The notes beneath the pieces are model-generated. The model worked only from the letters and a program-made list of their open reading frames with translations, was not told the origin of the DNA and searched no databases. The translations under genes were made by a program, and so were the position numbers. Below, in pieces: positions 1 through 8,225 of a stretch of 64,000 bases of DNA. Every line of letters begins with the position of its first letter. The stretch's first letter is position 1. This DNA comes from Paenibacillus sp. IHBB 10380 (GTDB lineage: Bacteria > Bacillota > Bacilli > Paenibacillales > Paenibacillaceae): the NCBI RefSeq assembly GCF_000949425.1, contig NZ_CP010976.1:1240001-1304000 (forward strand), given 5' to 3'.

Positions 1-324
1 ACGGGTACGACCGGACTACGTATTATGGAACATACGAAATTGGACATTCATCGCTTTATGTCTGGTCCTCTCGGTGGGGATCAACAGATCGGAGCCTTAG
101 TTGCTCAGAATGAAATGGACTTAATTATTTTCTTGCGCGATCCATTAATGGCTCAACCTCATGAACCAGATATTAATGCGCTTCTGAGACTATGTGACGT
201 ACAAGGAATTCCACTTGCAACGAATATTGCTACAGCTGAAATTCTAGTGAAAGCTCTAGATCGAGGAGACTTCGCATGGCGGGAGCTTGTGCATAAATAT
301 AAACCAACTAGTGATGACCTATGA
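1..324 (+). CDS. mgsA: methylglyoxal synthase (5' end outside window)
   Basis: The frame is open from base 1, beginning TGTTGLRIM, so the start codon lies upstream. The enzyme converts dihydroxyacetone phosphate to methylglyoxal and phosphate in the cytoplasm, as a bypass of lower glycolysis. Visible family blocks are the TGTTG phosphate-binding loop, [12 protein letters not shown], the FLRDPL catalytic region with its Asp, and PHEPD followed by the ATNIATAE segment. The C-terminus is complete. The gene overlaps bshB1 by 4 bp (ATGA), the same neighbour as in Bacillus. Identification is firm; only the N-terminus is unseen. Confidence 0.95.
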   Translation, partial: TGTTGLRIMEHTKLDIHRFMSGPLGGDQQIGALVAQNEMDLIIFLRDPLMAQPHEPDINALLRLCDVQGIPLATNIATAEILVKALDRGDFAWRELVHKYKPTSDDL

Positions 325-1019
325 GTGAGAAATTAGATATCCTTATATTTGGTGCACATGCTGATGATGCAGAGATTGGTATGGGTGGGACCATTTGTAA
401 GCATGTTGAAGCTGGGTTGCGTGTAGGAATTTGTGATTTAACGGCTGCAGAGATGTCATCCAATGGAACGGTGGAACGCCGTAAGCAAGAAGCGGATGAA
501 GCAGGTAAAGTATTAGGTTTAACCTCACGTACGAATCTAGGCCTTCCAGATCGTGGCCTTTTGATTAACCAGCATAATATTGATTGCATAACGGCAGAAA
601 TTCGTCGACATGCACCCTCAATTATATTTGCTCCTTACTGGGAAGATCGACATCCAGATCATGTAGCCTGTAGTAAGCTCGTGGAGGAAGCGGTATTTAA
701 CGCTAAATTGCGTCGGTATATGCCGGACAAGCCTGCGGTAACAGTGGAGCAGTTATATTTTTATTTCATTAATGATTGGGTAAAGGCAGATCTGATTGTA
801 GATGTCTCTGAACAGTATGCCAAAAAGGAACAATCGTTGCTATGCTATCGTTCACAATTTGAGATAGAAGACGAAGATCATGTGTTTACACCACTCAATC
901 AAGGATATATTGAGCGTGTTAATTACCGTGATCGATTGGTTGGACAACGCAAATTGGTATCTTACGCGGAAGGCTTTGCGGTTAAATCGCCGTATTTGCT
1001 TGATCACTTTAACATATAG
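321..1019 (+). CDS. bshB1: bacillithiol biosynthesis deacetylase BshB1
   Basis: A 232-residue LmbE/PIG-L family metal-dependent deacetylase. It removes the acetyl group from GlcNAc-malate to give GlcN-malate, the second step of bacillithiol synthesis. The N-terminal motif [12 protein letters not shown] supplies His-Asp-Asp zinc ligands, and the later WEDRHPDH segment supplies the other conserved His and Asp residues. It starts inside the mgsA stop codon (ATGA overlap) and precedes bshA, which makes its substrate. That linkage separates it from other LmbE-family deacetylases. Confidence 0.95.
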   Translation: MSEKLDILIFGAHADDAEIGMGGTICKHVEAGLRVGICDLTAAEMSSNGTVERRKQEADEAGKVLGLTSRTNLGLPDRGLLINQHNIDCITAEIRRHAPSIIFAPYWEDRHPDHVACSKLVEEAVFNAKLRRYMPDKPAVTVEQLYFYFINDWVKADLIVDVSEQYAKKEQSLLCYRSQFEIEDEDHVFTPLNQGYIERVNYRDRLVGQRKLVSYAEGFAVKSPYLLDHFNI

Positions 1020-1079
1020 GTCTCCTTCCATACATAAATATGGGGTTAGTTATTGCGAGATGGAAAGGGGCGGCGCTGC

Positions 1080-2243
1080 TTGAGTCAATCATTAAAAATT
1101 GGAATTACATGTTATCCTTCACTCGGTGGGTCTGGTGTTGTTGCAACTGAATTAGGTAAATTGTTGGCTGAAAAGGGTCATCAAGTTCATTTTATTGCGC
1201 ACAGTATACCTTTTCGATTGGGGACCACATTTCAAAAAAATATATTCTATCATGAAGTGGAAGTTAGCGATTATTATGTGTTTCGTTATCCTCCCTATGA
1301 TTTATCTCTAGCTACCAAAATGGCACAAGTAGCCAAAATGCAGCAACTAGACATATTACATGTTCATTATGCAGTACCGCATGCCGTATGTGCTTTTCTA
1401 GCCAAGCAAATGGTAGGTAGCCAGCTGAAGGTGGTCACCACACTTCATGGAACGGATATTACGGTATTAGCGCAAGATGAATCATTGAAAGATCTTATTC
1501 GTCTAGCGATAAATGAAAGTGACGGAGTAACGGCGGTATCTAATGACCTCATCCGAGAAACAAGGGAAGTTCTAGATATTAGTCGAGATATCGATTTAAC
1601 ATACAATTTTGTTGATAAAAGAGTATACTATCCGCGCGATACATCAGCATTACGTGGCGATTTCGCTAAACCGGAAGAAAAAATATTAATGCATATTTCT
1701 AATTTTCGTCCTGTTAAGAGAGTATCTGATGTGGTAGATATTTTTGCTAAAGTGAATGAAAAGGTTCCCTCGAAATTACTGTTTGTAGGTGAAGGGCCAG
1801 AGCTTCCTAAAATTCAATGTAAAATTAATGAATTAGGGCTTCAGGATAAAGTTCATTTTCTTGGTAAACAAGATGAGATTGCACAAGTGATTTCACTCGC
1901 AGACGTTCTCCTTCTTCCATCTGCCAAAGAAAGCTTCGGACTTGTTGCGTTAGAAGCTATGGCCTGTGGAGTACCTACAGTAGGTTCTCAAGCAGGGGGG
2001 ATTCCTGAGCTTGTCATCCATGGAGAGACGGGCTTTCTGGCCCCAATCGGAGATGTGGATCAGATGGCCAAATATGCCATTCGATTATTGTCTGATGAAG
2101 ATCTAGCTCGTAGAGTTAGTGAAGCTTGTCTTAATCGTGCATGTGTAGATTTTTGCGACAAGTTGATTACGAAACAATATGAAGAAATCTACTATCGTGT
2201 ATTGGGGCGTGAAGTTCCGAAGCTTGATCCGGTATGGAGGTAG
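1080..2243 (+). CDS. bshA: N-acetyl-alpha-D-glucosaminyl L-malate synthase BshA
   Basis: A GT4-family glycosyltransferase (387 aa) that joins GlcNAc from UDP-GlcNAc to L-malate, the first step of bacillithiol synthesis. The N-terminal IGITCYPSLGGSG loop, the HVHYAVPHA region and the C-terminal KESFGLVALEAMACGVP nucleotide-sugar motif (E-x7-E) are all visible. I chose the TTG at 1080 because a GAAAGGGG ribosome site lies about 10 bases upstream and the protein then begins close to the family's usual N-terminus. An in-frame ATG at 1053 would add nine unlikely residues. It sits between bshB1 and cca as in Bacillus. Confidence 0.93.
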   Translation: MSQSLKIGITCYPSLGGSGVVATELGKLLAEKGHQVHFIAHSIPFRLGTTFQKNIFYHEVEVSDYYVFRYPPYDLSLATKMAQVAKMQQLDILHVHYAVPHAVCAFLAKQMVGSQLKVVTTLHGTDITVLAQDESLKDLIRLAINESDGVTAVSNDLIRETREVLDISRDIDLTYNFVDKRVYYPRDTSALRGDFAKPEEKILMHISNFRPVKRVSDVVDIFAKVNEKVPSKLLFVGEGPELPKIQCKINELGLQDKVHFLGKQDEIAQVISLADVLLLPSAKESFGLVALEAMACGVPTVGSQAGGIPELVIHGETGFLAPIGDVDQMAKYAIRLLSDEDLARRVSEACLNRACVDFCDKLITKQYEEIYYRVLGREVPKLDPVWR

Positions 2244-2249
2244 TCACTA

Positions 2250-3542
2250 TTGGTTAAATGGAATTATGCGGACCCAGCAATGGCCGAGCAGAGTGAGCGT
2301 GTTCTTCAAACGCTACTACATCATGGGTATGAAGCTTATTGGGTTGGTGGATGCGTGAGAGATGAACTGATAGGACGTCCAGTTCATGATATGGATATGA
2401 CGACATCGGCTCTACCTGATAAGATGATTGAATTGTTTGATCATACGGTGCCTACTGGAATCAGTCATGGTACGATTACAGTTCTATTACATGGACATGC
2501 TTTTGAGGTGACCACTTTTCGTGTAGATGGGACATATGAGAATCATCGACGGCCTGAAGAGGTTACTTTTGTTCAGGAAGTTGTGGAAGATCTAAGACGT
2601 CGTGATTTCACAATGAATGCTATTGCTCGGGATGTTAAGGGACATTATATTGACCCCTTTGCAGGACAGCAGGATGTTGAGCGAGGGATCATTCGCTGTG
2701 TTGGAGATCCAGAAGAACGCTTCGAGGAAGATGCCTTGAGGATGGTAAGATGTGTTCGCTTCGCATCTGTCTTTGATTATAGGATAACGCACAATACGTG
2801 GAAGGGCTTGTGGAAGAAAAGGGATAAGCTGACATTTATAGCGATGGAACGTATTCGTGTGGAGCTAGAGAAGGTGATCGCAGGAAGTTATCCCCTTAAG
2901 GGATTAGAATTGCTAGGACGTAGTTCACTGCTATCATTTGCTAAAGTTGCTGTGGATTGTAACCGATTTGATCGGATGCTTGTTCGTCTCATGGACAGTA
3001 TTCCCAGTGATCAGGTAAATCTGAGATGGACACTTCTTCTTTACTCGGGTCGCTTCACAGTTCATGAAGCAGAGCAGTTACTAAGAAATTGGACATTTAC
3101 GAAACAAGATAAAGAGCATATTTGTGACATTCTGAAGATGGATGAAGAGGTCAAAGTGCTTTTTAATATAAGTGAAGCTATCCAATGGCCGAGTTCCATG
3201 AAGGAACAACGATTGCAATGGATGTCATTAGTTCTGAAATTCGGATTGTTAACGGTGAAGCGATGGCTAGAGCTTCGTACCATCATGGCGAATGATCTAG
3301 ATCATGAAGTTAAGGAATGGTTAGGTTTATTCTCGCAGTGGAATTCGGAGATGAAGGCTTTTCATCTGAAGGAACTGGATATAACAGGTCGTGAAATCAT
3401 GATGCTAAGTCATCGATCAGCGGGTCCTTGGCTCGGTCAAGTTCTTAATCATCTTTTGCTTCAGGTAGCCGTGGGCGTTATTAGTAATCATAAAGAATCG
3501 TTGATTCGAGAAGTAGAGAGGGTGGATAACAATCATGGCTAA
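2250..3542 (+). CDS. cca: CCA tRNA nucleotidyltransferase
   Basis: Class II tRNA nucleotidyltransferase (430 aa) that builds or repairs the CCA 3' end of tRNAs from CTP and ATP. The N-terminal head has YWVGGCVRDELIGRP, then the metal-binding DMDM pair. The RRRDFTMNAIA segment and the EDALRMVRCVRFAS template motif follow. The start is a TTG six bases after the bshA stop, with GGAGG inside the end of bshA. The C-terminal part is longer than in B. subtilis (about 397 aa). The last 8 bp overlap birA, which suggests coupled translation. Confidence 0.94.
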   Translation: MVKWNYADPAMAEQSERVLQTLLHHGYEAYWVGGCVRDELIGRPVHDMDMTTSALPDKMIELFDHTVPTGISHGTITVLLHGHAFEVTTFRVDGTYENHRRPEEVTFVQEVVEDLRRRDFTMNAIARDVKGHYIDPFAGQQDVERGIIRCVGDPEERFEEDALRMVRCVRFASVFDYRITHNTWKGLWKKRDKLTFIAMERIRVELEKVIAGSYPLKGLELLGRSSLLSFAKVAVDCNRFDRMLVRLMDSIPSDQVNLRWTLLLYSGRFTVHEAEQLLRNWTFTKQDKEHICDILKMDEEVKVLFNISEAIQWPSSMKEQRLQWMSLVLKFGLLTVKRWLELRTIMANDLDHEVKEWLGLFSQWNSEMKAFHLKELDITGREIMMLSHRSAGPWLGQVLNHLLLQVAVGVISNHKESLIREVERVDNNHG

Positions 3543-4512
3543 TGACTCATTATTGGACATCCTACTTCAGAGACCTGATGAATTTATCTCAGGTGAAGAA
3601 ATCAGCAGGAGATTAGAGATTAGTCGCACAGCTGTGTGGAAACAAGTGAACAAGTTACGAAATGCGGGATACGAATTTGAGGCTGTTCCTCATAAAGGCT
3701 ATCGTATGATCAAGAAACCGGATCTCTTGGACACGGTTACTCTGATGAATAATCTGAATACATCAATAATGGGAAGTCGGATTAAGGTGATGAAGAGCAC
3801 AACCTCTACCCAAGATCAGGCTCGCAAGATGGCAGAAGACGGTGCAGCTGAAGGAACGCTAGTCATTGCAGAAGAACAGACAGGCGGTAAGGGGAGAATT
3901 GGTCGTAAGTGGTTCTCTCCATATGGTAAAGGCATATGGATGAGCCTAATCTTAAGGCCACAGCAGCCACTTCAATTTACGCCTCAGCTCACATTGTTGA
4001 CCGGTGTAGCAGTATGTCGAGCCATTCGAAAAATAACTCACCTTGATGTAGGTATCAAGTGGCCTAATGATCTTTTGCTGAATGACCGAAAGGTCTGTGG
4101 TATTCTACTCGAATCTGCTGCAGAAGATGAGATTGTGCGCTATTGTATTGCTGGAATCGGCATTAGTGCAAATTTAGATCGAGAAGATTTCCCGGAGGAT
4201 TTGCAGAACATTGCTACGTCCTTAAAGGTACAAAGTGGTGTTGCTGTGGATAGGACAGTTCTTATCGCTTCAATTATGGAAGAACTGGAATCGTTGTATG
4301 AATTGTACCGTCTGAAAGGCTTTCAGCCTATTGCATCCTTATGGGAAGCGTCATCGGTTACACTTCATCATCAAGTGGTTGTAAATACCCTTCAAGGTCG
4401 TCTGGAAGGGATAGCTAGAGGTCTGGATCCAAGTGGAGCATTACTTGTAGAGACAAGCAGCGGAGAAATTGTACCTGTCATTTCGGGAGATGTGAATCGG
4501 ATAAATTTATAG
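3535..4512 (+). CDS. birA: bifunctional biotin ligase / biotin operon repressor BirA
   Basis: A 325-residue protein with an N-terminal winged-helix DNA-binding domain (about residues 1-62, ISRRLEISRTAVWKQVNKLR) followed by the biotin-protein ligase domain and an SH3-like C-terminal domain. The ligase signature GGKGRIGRKWFSPYGKG and the IKWPNDLL block are intact. It should biotinylate acetyl-CoA and pyruvate carboxylases and, because the HTH is present, repress biotin genes. No biotin genes occur in this window. It overlaps cca by 8 bp. Confidence 0.95.
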   Translation: MANDSLLDILLQRPDEFISGEEISRRLEISRTAVWKQVNKLRNAGYEFEAVPHKGYRMIKKPDLLDTVTLMNNLNTSIMGSRIKVMKSTTSTQDQARKMAEDGAAEGTLVIAEEQTGGKGRIGRKWFSPYGKGIWMSLILRPQQPLQFTPQLTLLTGVAVCRAIRKITHLDVGIKWPNDLLLNDRKVCGILLESAAEDEIVRYCIAGIGISANLDREDFPEDLQNIATSLKVQSGVAVDRTVLIASIMEELESLYELYRLKGFQPIASLWEASSVTLHHQVVVNTLQGRLEGIARGLDPSGALLVETSSGEIVPVISGDVNRINL

Positions 4513-4539
4513 GTGAAATTGAACATGGATTTTGATATA

Positions 4540-4740
4540 ATATTTGCGAGGCGACATCGATCATAGTAATCGGGCTGCACTCATGTTGTGTTGTAACTAT
4601 CTGGAACCATTGTTTAGGACATGATGTACCGTTGGATTCTGCTCTGAGCCGAAAGGACCGAGACAGAAGGGACGAACGCAAGTGACTCTTTTTTGTGCTT
4701 TCGGACCTTTTTAGCGGAGATGCTAAAAGGTTTTTTTTGT
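4540..4740 (+). promoter_or_regulatory. structured leader of panBCD (possible pan-motif RNA)
   Basis: About 230 bases separate birA from panB and end in a factor-independent terminator just before the panB ribosome site, the layout of an attenuated leader. A CCGAAAG at 4649-4655 can pair with CTTTCGG at 4698-4704 immediately beside the terminator stem, so alternative folds are possible. The pan RNA motif is known upstream of panB in Firmicutes, which makes it the first candidate, but I could not confirm its bulged-A consensus. No T-box sequence is present. Confidence 0.45.
4705..4738 (+). terminator. leader terminator before panB
   Basis: ACCTTTTTAGC pairs with GCTAAAAGGT (one bulged T) around a GGAGAT loop and runs straight into eight Ts. 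It lies upstream of panB, so it most likely acts as an attenuator rather than as the end of birA only. Confidence 0.75.
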
Positions 4741-4772
4741 TGTTCAGAAGAACGAAAGGGGTCAATAATGAA

Positions 4773-5648
4773 ATGGCAACGAAACAAGCGTTAAATATCG
4801 TGAAGATGAAAAAAATGAAAGAGGAAGCTGTTCCTCTTACGATGATTACGGCCTATGATTATCCTACAGCAATGTTAGCTGATGAGGCTGGAGTAGATAT
4901 GATTCTGGTTGGAGATTCACTTGGAAATGTTGTGCTTGGTTATAATTCTACAATACCCGTCACGATAGACGACATGGTATATCACACAAGAGCTACTGCA
5001 AGGGGAGCAAGTAACACCTTTATCGTAGCAGATATGCCGTTTATGACCTATCACGGAAGTGTAGATGAAACTCTTCGTAACGTGAGAAGACTCATGCAAG
5101 AAGGTCATGCCCATGCGGTAAAAATGGAAGGTGGCCTTGAAATATGCTCGACTGTTGAGACCATCGTCAAAGCTGGCGTTCCTGTGCTGGGTCATATTGG
5201 ACTCACACCTCAATCTGTCAATCAGATAGGGGGTTATCGAATTCAAGGTAAAGATGCCGCAGATGCTCAGCGCCTTATGGATGAGGCTAAAGCACTTGAA
5301 GCAGCAGGCGCCTTCGGTATTGTATTGGAATTAGTAACGGAGCAGGTGGCCGAAGCGATCTCCAAAGCATTATCGATTCCTACGATTGGTATCGGTGCTG
5401 GGCGATATTGTGATGGACAAGTGTTAGTGTTCCATGATGTCTTTCAGTTTGCTTCACCTTATCGGTCTAAGCGTTTCGTCAAAACTTATGGAGATGTGGG
5501 TACGATGATCCGTGAAGGTATTGGAAGTTACATTAAAGATGTGAAAGAACGTGCGTTTCCAGCTGAAAATCACGTTTTTTTAGCCGATGATGACGTTCTA
5601 GACAACCTATATGGGGACACTAAAGCAGAAAAGGTGGTGAGATCATGA
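4773..5648 (+). CDS. panB: 3-methyl-2-oxobutanoate hydroxymethyltransferase
   Basis: PanB (291 aa) transfers a hydroxymethyl group from 5,10-methylene-THF to 2-oxoisovalerate to form ketopantoate, the first committed step to pantothenate and CoA. The MITAYDYPTAMLADEAG start, VGDSLGNVVLG metal-binding block, GHIGLTPQ and IGIGAG loops are all present. I start it at ATG 4773 because GAAAGGGG lies about 10 bases upstream and upstream in-frame codons run through the leader terminator. It overlaps panC by 4 bp. Confidence 0.95.
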   Translation: MATKQALNIVKMKKMKEEAVPLTMITAYDYPTAMLADEAGVDMILVGDSLGNVVLGYNSTIPVTIDDMVYHTRATARGASNTFIVADMPFMTYHGSVDETLRNVRRLMQEGHAHAVKMEGGLEICSTVETIVKAGVPVLGHIGLTPQSVNQIGGYRIQGKDAADAQRLMDEAKALEAAGAFGIVLELVTEQVAEAISKALSIPTIGIGAGRYCDGQVLVFHDVFQFASPYRSKRFVKTYGDVGTMIREGIGSYIKDVKERAFPAENHVFLADDDVLDNLYGDTKAEKVVRS

Positions 5649-6538
5649 AAGTATTCAGAACGATAAGAGAACTTCGTGAAGAGCTGAACTCCTGTAAACA
5701 AAGCCAAAGTAATGTTTCGGTTGGGTTAGTTCCTACAATGGGATACTTACATGATGGTCATGCCAGCTTAATGACACGTGCTCGTGGGATGAGTGACATC
5801 GTCGTTCTAAGCATTTTTGTGAATCCGATCCAATTCGGACCAGGTGAAGATTTCGAAACGTACCCTCGTGATGAAGAGCGAGATTTGGCATTAGCCAAGA
5901 GTCATGGGGTTGATATTGTATTTATTCCCACTGTTCAGGAAATGTATCCAAAGCAGGTTAAGACTAAAGTTGTTGTCTCCGAATTGACAAGCCAACTCTG
6001 TGGAGCATCTCGTCCAGGTCATTTTGACGGCGTGACTACAGTGGTGAGTAAGCTGTTCAATATTGTTAAACCGAATAGAGCATTCTTTGGTTTAAAAGAT
6101 GCTCAACAGGTGGCGGTATTACAGCAGATGGTTACGGATTTAAATATGGATGTTGAGCTTATTACTTGTCCTATTATTCGCGAAGCGGATGGGCTTGCTC
6201 TAAGCTCACGCAATGTGTACCTTAGTCAGGAGGATCGCACGCAGGCTCTAGTCCTTTCACGCTCACTGAATGAGGTTAGGGAGGCTATTGACTGCGGAAG
6301 GGCAGCAACGGCTGCTGAAGCTCGTCTCATGCTAAATGAAATCATTCGAAGCGCTCCTCTAGCCGTAATTGACTATGCAGAAGTGTTATCTTTCCCAGAA
6401 TTATCACGTGTAGAGGATGAAACTGTGCTCGTAGATATGCAAGGTGAAGTGATCATGGCATTAGCTGTTAAATTTGGAGGGACTCGGCTGATTGATAATA
6501 TGTTATTTAAGCCAAAGGAGGCACTTTTACTTGTTTAG
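5645..6538 (+). CDS. panC: pantothenate synthetase
   Basis: PanC (297 aa) condenses pantoate with beta-alanine using ATP. The nucleotidyltransferase signature is clear: [14 protein letters not shown] with the HxGH motif, then [16 protein letters not shown], the FGLKDAQQ block and SSRNVYLS. The ATG overlaps the panB stop (ATGA). Its last 8 bp overlap panD, so the three proteins are probably made from one message at linked rates. No unusual residues seen. Confidence 0.96.
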   Translation: MKVFRTIRELREELNSCKQSQSNVSVGLVPTMGYLHDGHASLMTRARGMSDIVVLSIFVNPIQFGPGEDFETYPRDEERDLALAKSHGVDIVFIPTVQEMYPKQVKTKVVVSELTSQLCGASRPGHFDGVTTVVSKLFNIVKPNRAFFGLKDAQQVAVLQQMVTDLNMDVELITCPIIREADGLALSSRNVYLSQEDRTQALVLSRSLNEVREAIDCGRAATAAEARLMLNEIIRSAPLAVIDYAEVLSFPELSRVEDETVLVDMQGEVIMALAVKFGGTRLIDNMLFKPKEALLLV

Positions 6539-6914
6539 ACACATGATGAAATCCAAGATTCACCGTGCAACCGTTACGGAAGCAAATTTAAACTATGTTG
6601 GTAGCATTACTATTGATGAGAATTTAATGGAAGATGCTGATTTATTGGAGAACGAAAAAGTTCAGATCGTGAATAATAACAACGGTGCTAGGCTTGAGAC
6701 ATACGTCATCCCAGGTCCCCGTGGTAGTGGTGTTATTTGTTTGAATGGAGCAGCGGCGCGTTTAGTTCAGCCTGGAGACACGGTCATTATTATTTCATAT
6801 GCTGTCATGTCACAAGAAGAGCTGGTAACGCACAAACCGACAGTTGTGTTTGTAGATGAGCATAATCGGTCTGTACAGAAGATGGACAAAGAAGTTCACG
6901 CAACCATTTTATAA
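6531..6914 (+). CDS. panD: aspartate 1-decarboxylase proenzyme
   Basis: PanD (127 aa) makes beta-alanine from aspartate and matures by self-cleavage to form a pyruvoyl group. The TTG at 6531 is supported by GGAGG at 6517-6521 and by numbering: from this start the cleavage pair falls at Gly24-Ser25 ([10 protein letters not shown]), the position known for the family. The [16 protein letters not shown] block (here [12 protein letters not shown]) and CLNGAAARL are also present. It completes the panBCD operon, which can supply pantothenate from ketoisovalerate and aspartate. Confidence 0.95.
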   Translation: MFRHMMKSKIHRATVTEANLNYVGSITIDENLMEDADLLENEKVQIVNNNNGARLETYVIPGPRGSGVICLNGAAARLVQPGDTVIIISYAVMSQEELVTHKPTVVFVDEHNRSVQKMDKEVHATIL

Positions 6915-6919
6915 GAGGT

Positions 6920-7086
6920 TGTTCAAAAAGTCATCTATTGATCACGAAGCAACACTAGAAGAATATTCGGCATCGAATCTGAGTTCAACCCTCGAAGTCC
7001 GTTGCTCATGTAGGTTTGCCTACACTCCGCTACTCCTTCTTCGGCCCTGAACTCACCTTCTTGGTGCTGAATAGTCGACTTTTTGA
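6920..7086 (+). repeat. long imperfect palindromic intergenic element
   Basis: The element is bounded by perfect 12-bp inverted repeats, GTTCAAAAAGTC at 6920-6931 and GACTTTTTGAAC at 7075-7086. Inside, TGAGTTCA pairs with TGAACTCA and GTAGG with CCTAC around a TTTG loop, so most of the 167 bp can fold into one long imperfect hairpin. It has no coding capacity. It may be a small non-autonomous repeat and may also end panBCD transcription. Bases 7087-7242 show nothing further apart from the next ribosome site. Confidence 0.7.
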
Positions 7087-7242
7087 ACTCACACTATAAA
7101 CCACAGGAATTGCACATTTAATGCAATGTATGGTAGTAGGGGATATTAAGTCACACTTCGACAAAAAATGAACGTAGGGTGATCAAGCTTACTAATTAAA
7201 CCTTACTGAATTCATTTTTTTGTTAAGGGTGGGATGCAGGCT

Positions 7243-7872
7243 ATGTTTCAACATGTATTCGCGGAAATGAACGACATGTTAGAGGAAATTGTCAAGCATT
7301 ACCCTACTGCGCAGGATTCGCATAAGCAGTTATTGCTTCATAAGTGGAATATGCTCAAGTCCATGAGCGATGGCATTATGGAAGAATGGCTTTCTTTTGA
7401 AGAAAAGATGAGCAGCTTCCGAGAACATACCCTGTTACCTCCTGTTTTCTCTCTGGGTGAGGCCCCTGAAATGGGGATGGAGTCATTCGTCCGTGGTCAA
7501 GGATACTTCAAACTGCTCATGTATCGGCAGTCAATTCAGCAATTTTCTAACATTGTTTATGATTATCCGGATAGTCTTATTGCGCGTATGTACCTTGCAA
7601 TGGCGCACCTCCATCTGGAGGAGACCACGGAGGCCATGATGCATTTGCAGTGGATTCTGCCTTTAGCGGAGCATAAGAGATTGAAAGCCATGATCTTCAA
7701 TGCATTAGGGTGTATTCATGTCAAATTATCAGATTTAGGAAAAGCACAGGAGTATTTCACGATCGCATTGCAAAACGACCCAACGTTGCCAGAGCCTCTC
7801 GTTAATTTACAGGTCTGTCAAGATAATCGTGGTCAACTACAGTATGGCAATCAATTGATTACATTGATGTGA
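7243..7872 (+). CDS. tetratricopeptide repeat protein
   Basis: A 209-residue soluble protein. The C-terminal half (about residues 85-205) carries helical repeats of TPR type, e.g. SLIARMYLAMAHLHLEET and LGKAQEYFTIALQNDPTLP. The N-terminal half is predicted helical with no recognised domain. ATG 7243 fits the ribosome site AAGGGTGGG (ending 7233) better than ATG 7234, which is too close. TPRs mediate protein contacts; the partner is unknown. It is not part of the Bacillus version of this gene order. Confidence 0.8.
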   Translation: MFQHVFAEMNDMLEEIVKHYPTAQDSHKQLLLHKWNMLKSMSDGIMEEWLSFEEKMSSFREHTLLPPVFSLGEAPEMGMESFVRGQGYFKLLMYRQSIQQFSNIVYDYPDSLIARMYLAMAHLHLEETTEAMMHLQWILPLAEHKRLKAMIFNALGCIHVKLSDLGKAQEYFTIALQNDPTLPEPLVNLQVCQDNRGQLQYGNQLITLM

Positions 7873-7902
7873 AAAAATGGAGTTTATGAAGTGAACAAAT
7901 AA

Positions 7903-7948
7903 GACGATACATGTTGCTCACTAGAGCAATAATGTATCGCCTTTTTGT
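7903..7948 (+). terminator. strong hairpin terminator
   Basis: GACGATACAT pairs with ATGTATCGCC, continued by GTTGCTC pairing with GAGCAAT around an ACTA loop, then CTTTTTG. It ends transcription of the TPR gene. Confidence 0.85.
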
Positions 7949-8003
7949 TCAAATATAAGAAAGTATAAGTTTCCACTATACTTAGTTGATATTTCTACGA
8001 GAC

Positions 8004-8040
8004 ACGGTTAGCGTCCCTCAAAGGACGGTAACCGTTTCTT
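8004..8040 (+). terminator. second hairpin, possible terminator
   Basis: ACGGTTAGCGTCC and GGACGGTAACCGT form a 13-bp stem with one mismatch around CTCAAA, followed by a weak T/C-rich run. It could be a back-up terminator or a leader structure for dinG. Between it and dinG (8041-8225) I see only AT-rich DNA and the dinG ribosome site. Confidence 0.45.
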
Positions 8041-8225
8041 CTTTAATAAATGTATTATTTTATATATGATTTGAATACTAAATATATTATCCTTCTTGTT
8101 TATTATTATTGCAGAAATAGGTGCTGTTTATGAGTGAACGTTTGATGCTTCGTTCTACTTGGTGAATAAATTGTGATCTTCTGTTATGCTGGTATTGAGA
8201 CTGGATTGAAAGGGATAAGTAAATC

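Noticed and set aside
4695..4772. Longer start for panB at GTG 4695
   Set aside because: It would run through the leader terminator, and the ribosome site and family N-terminus fit ATG 4773.
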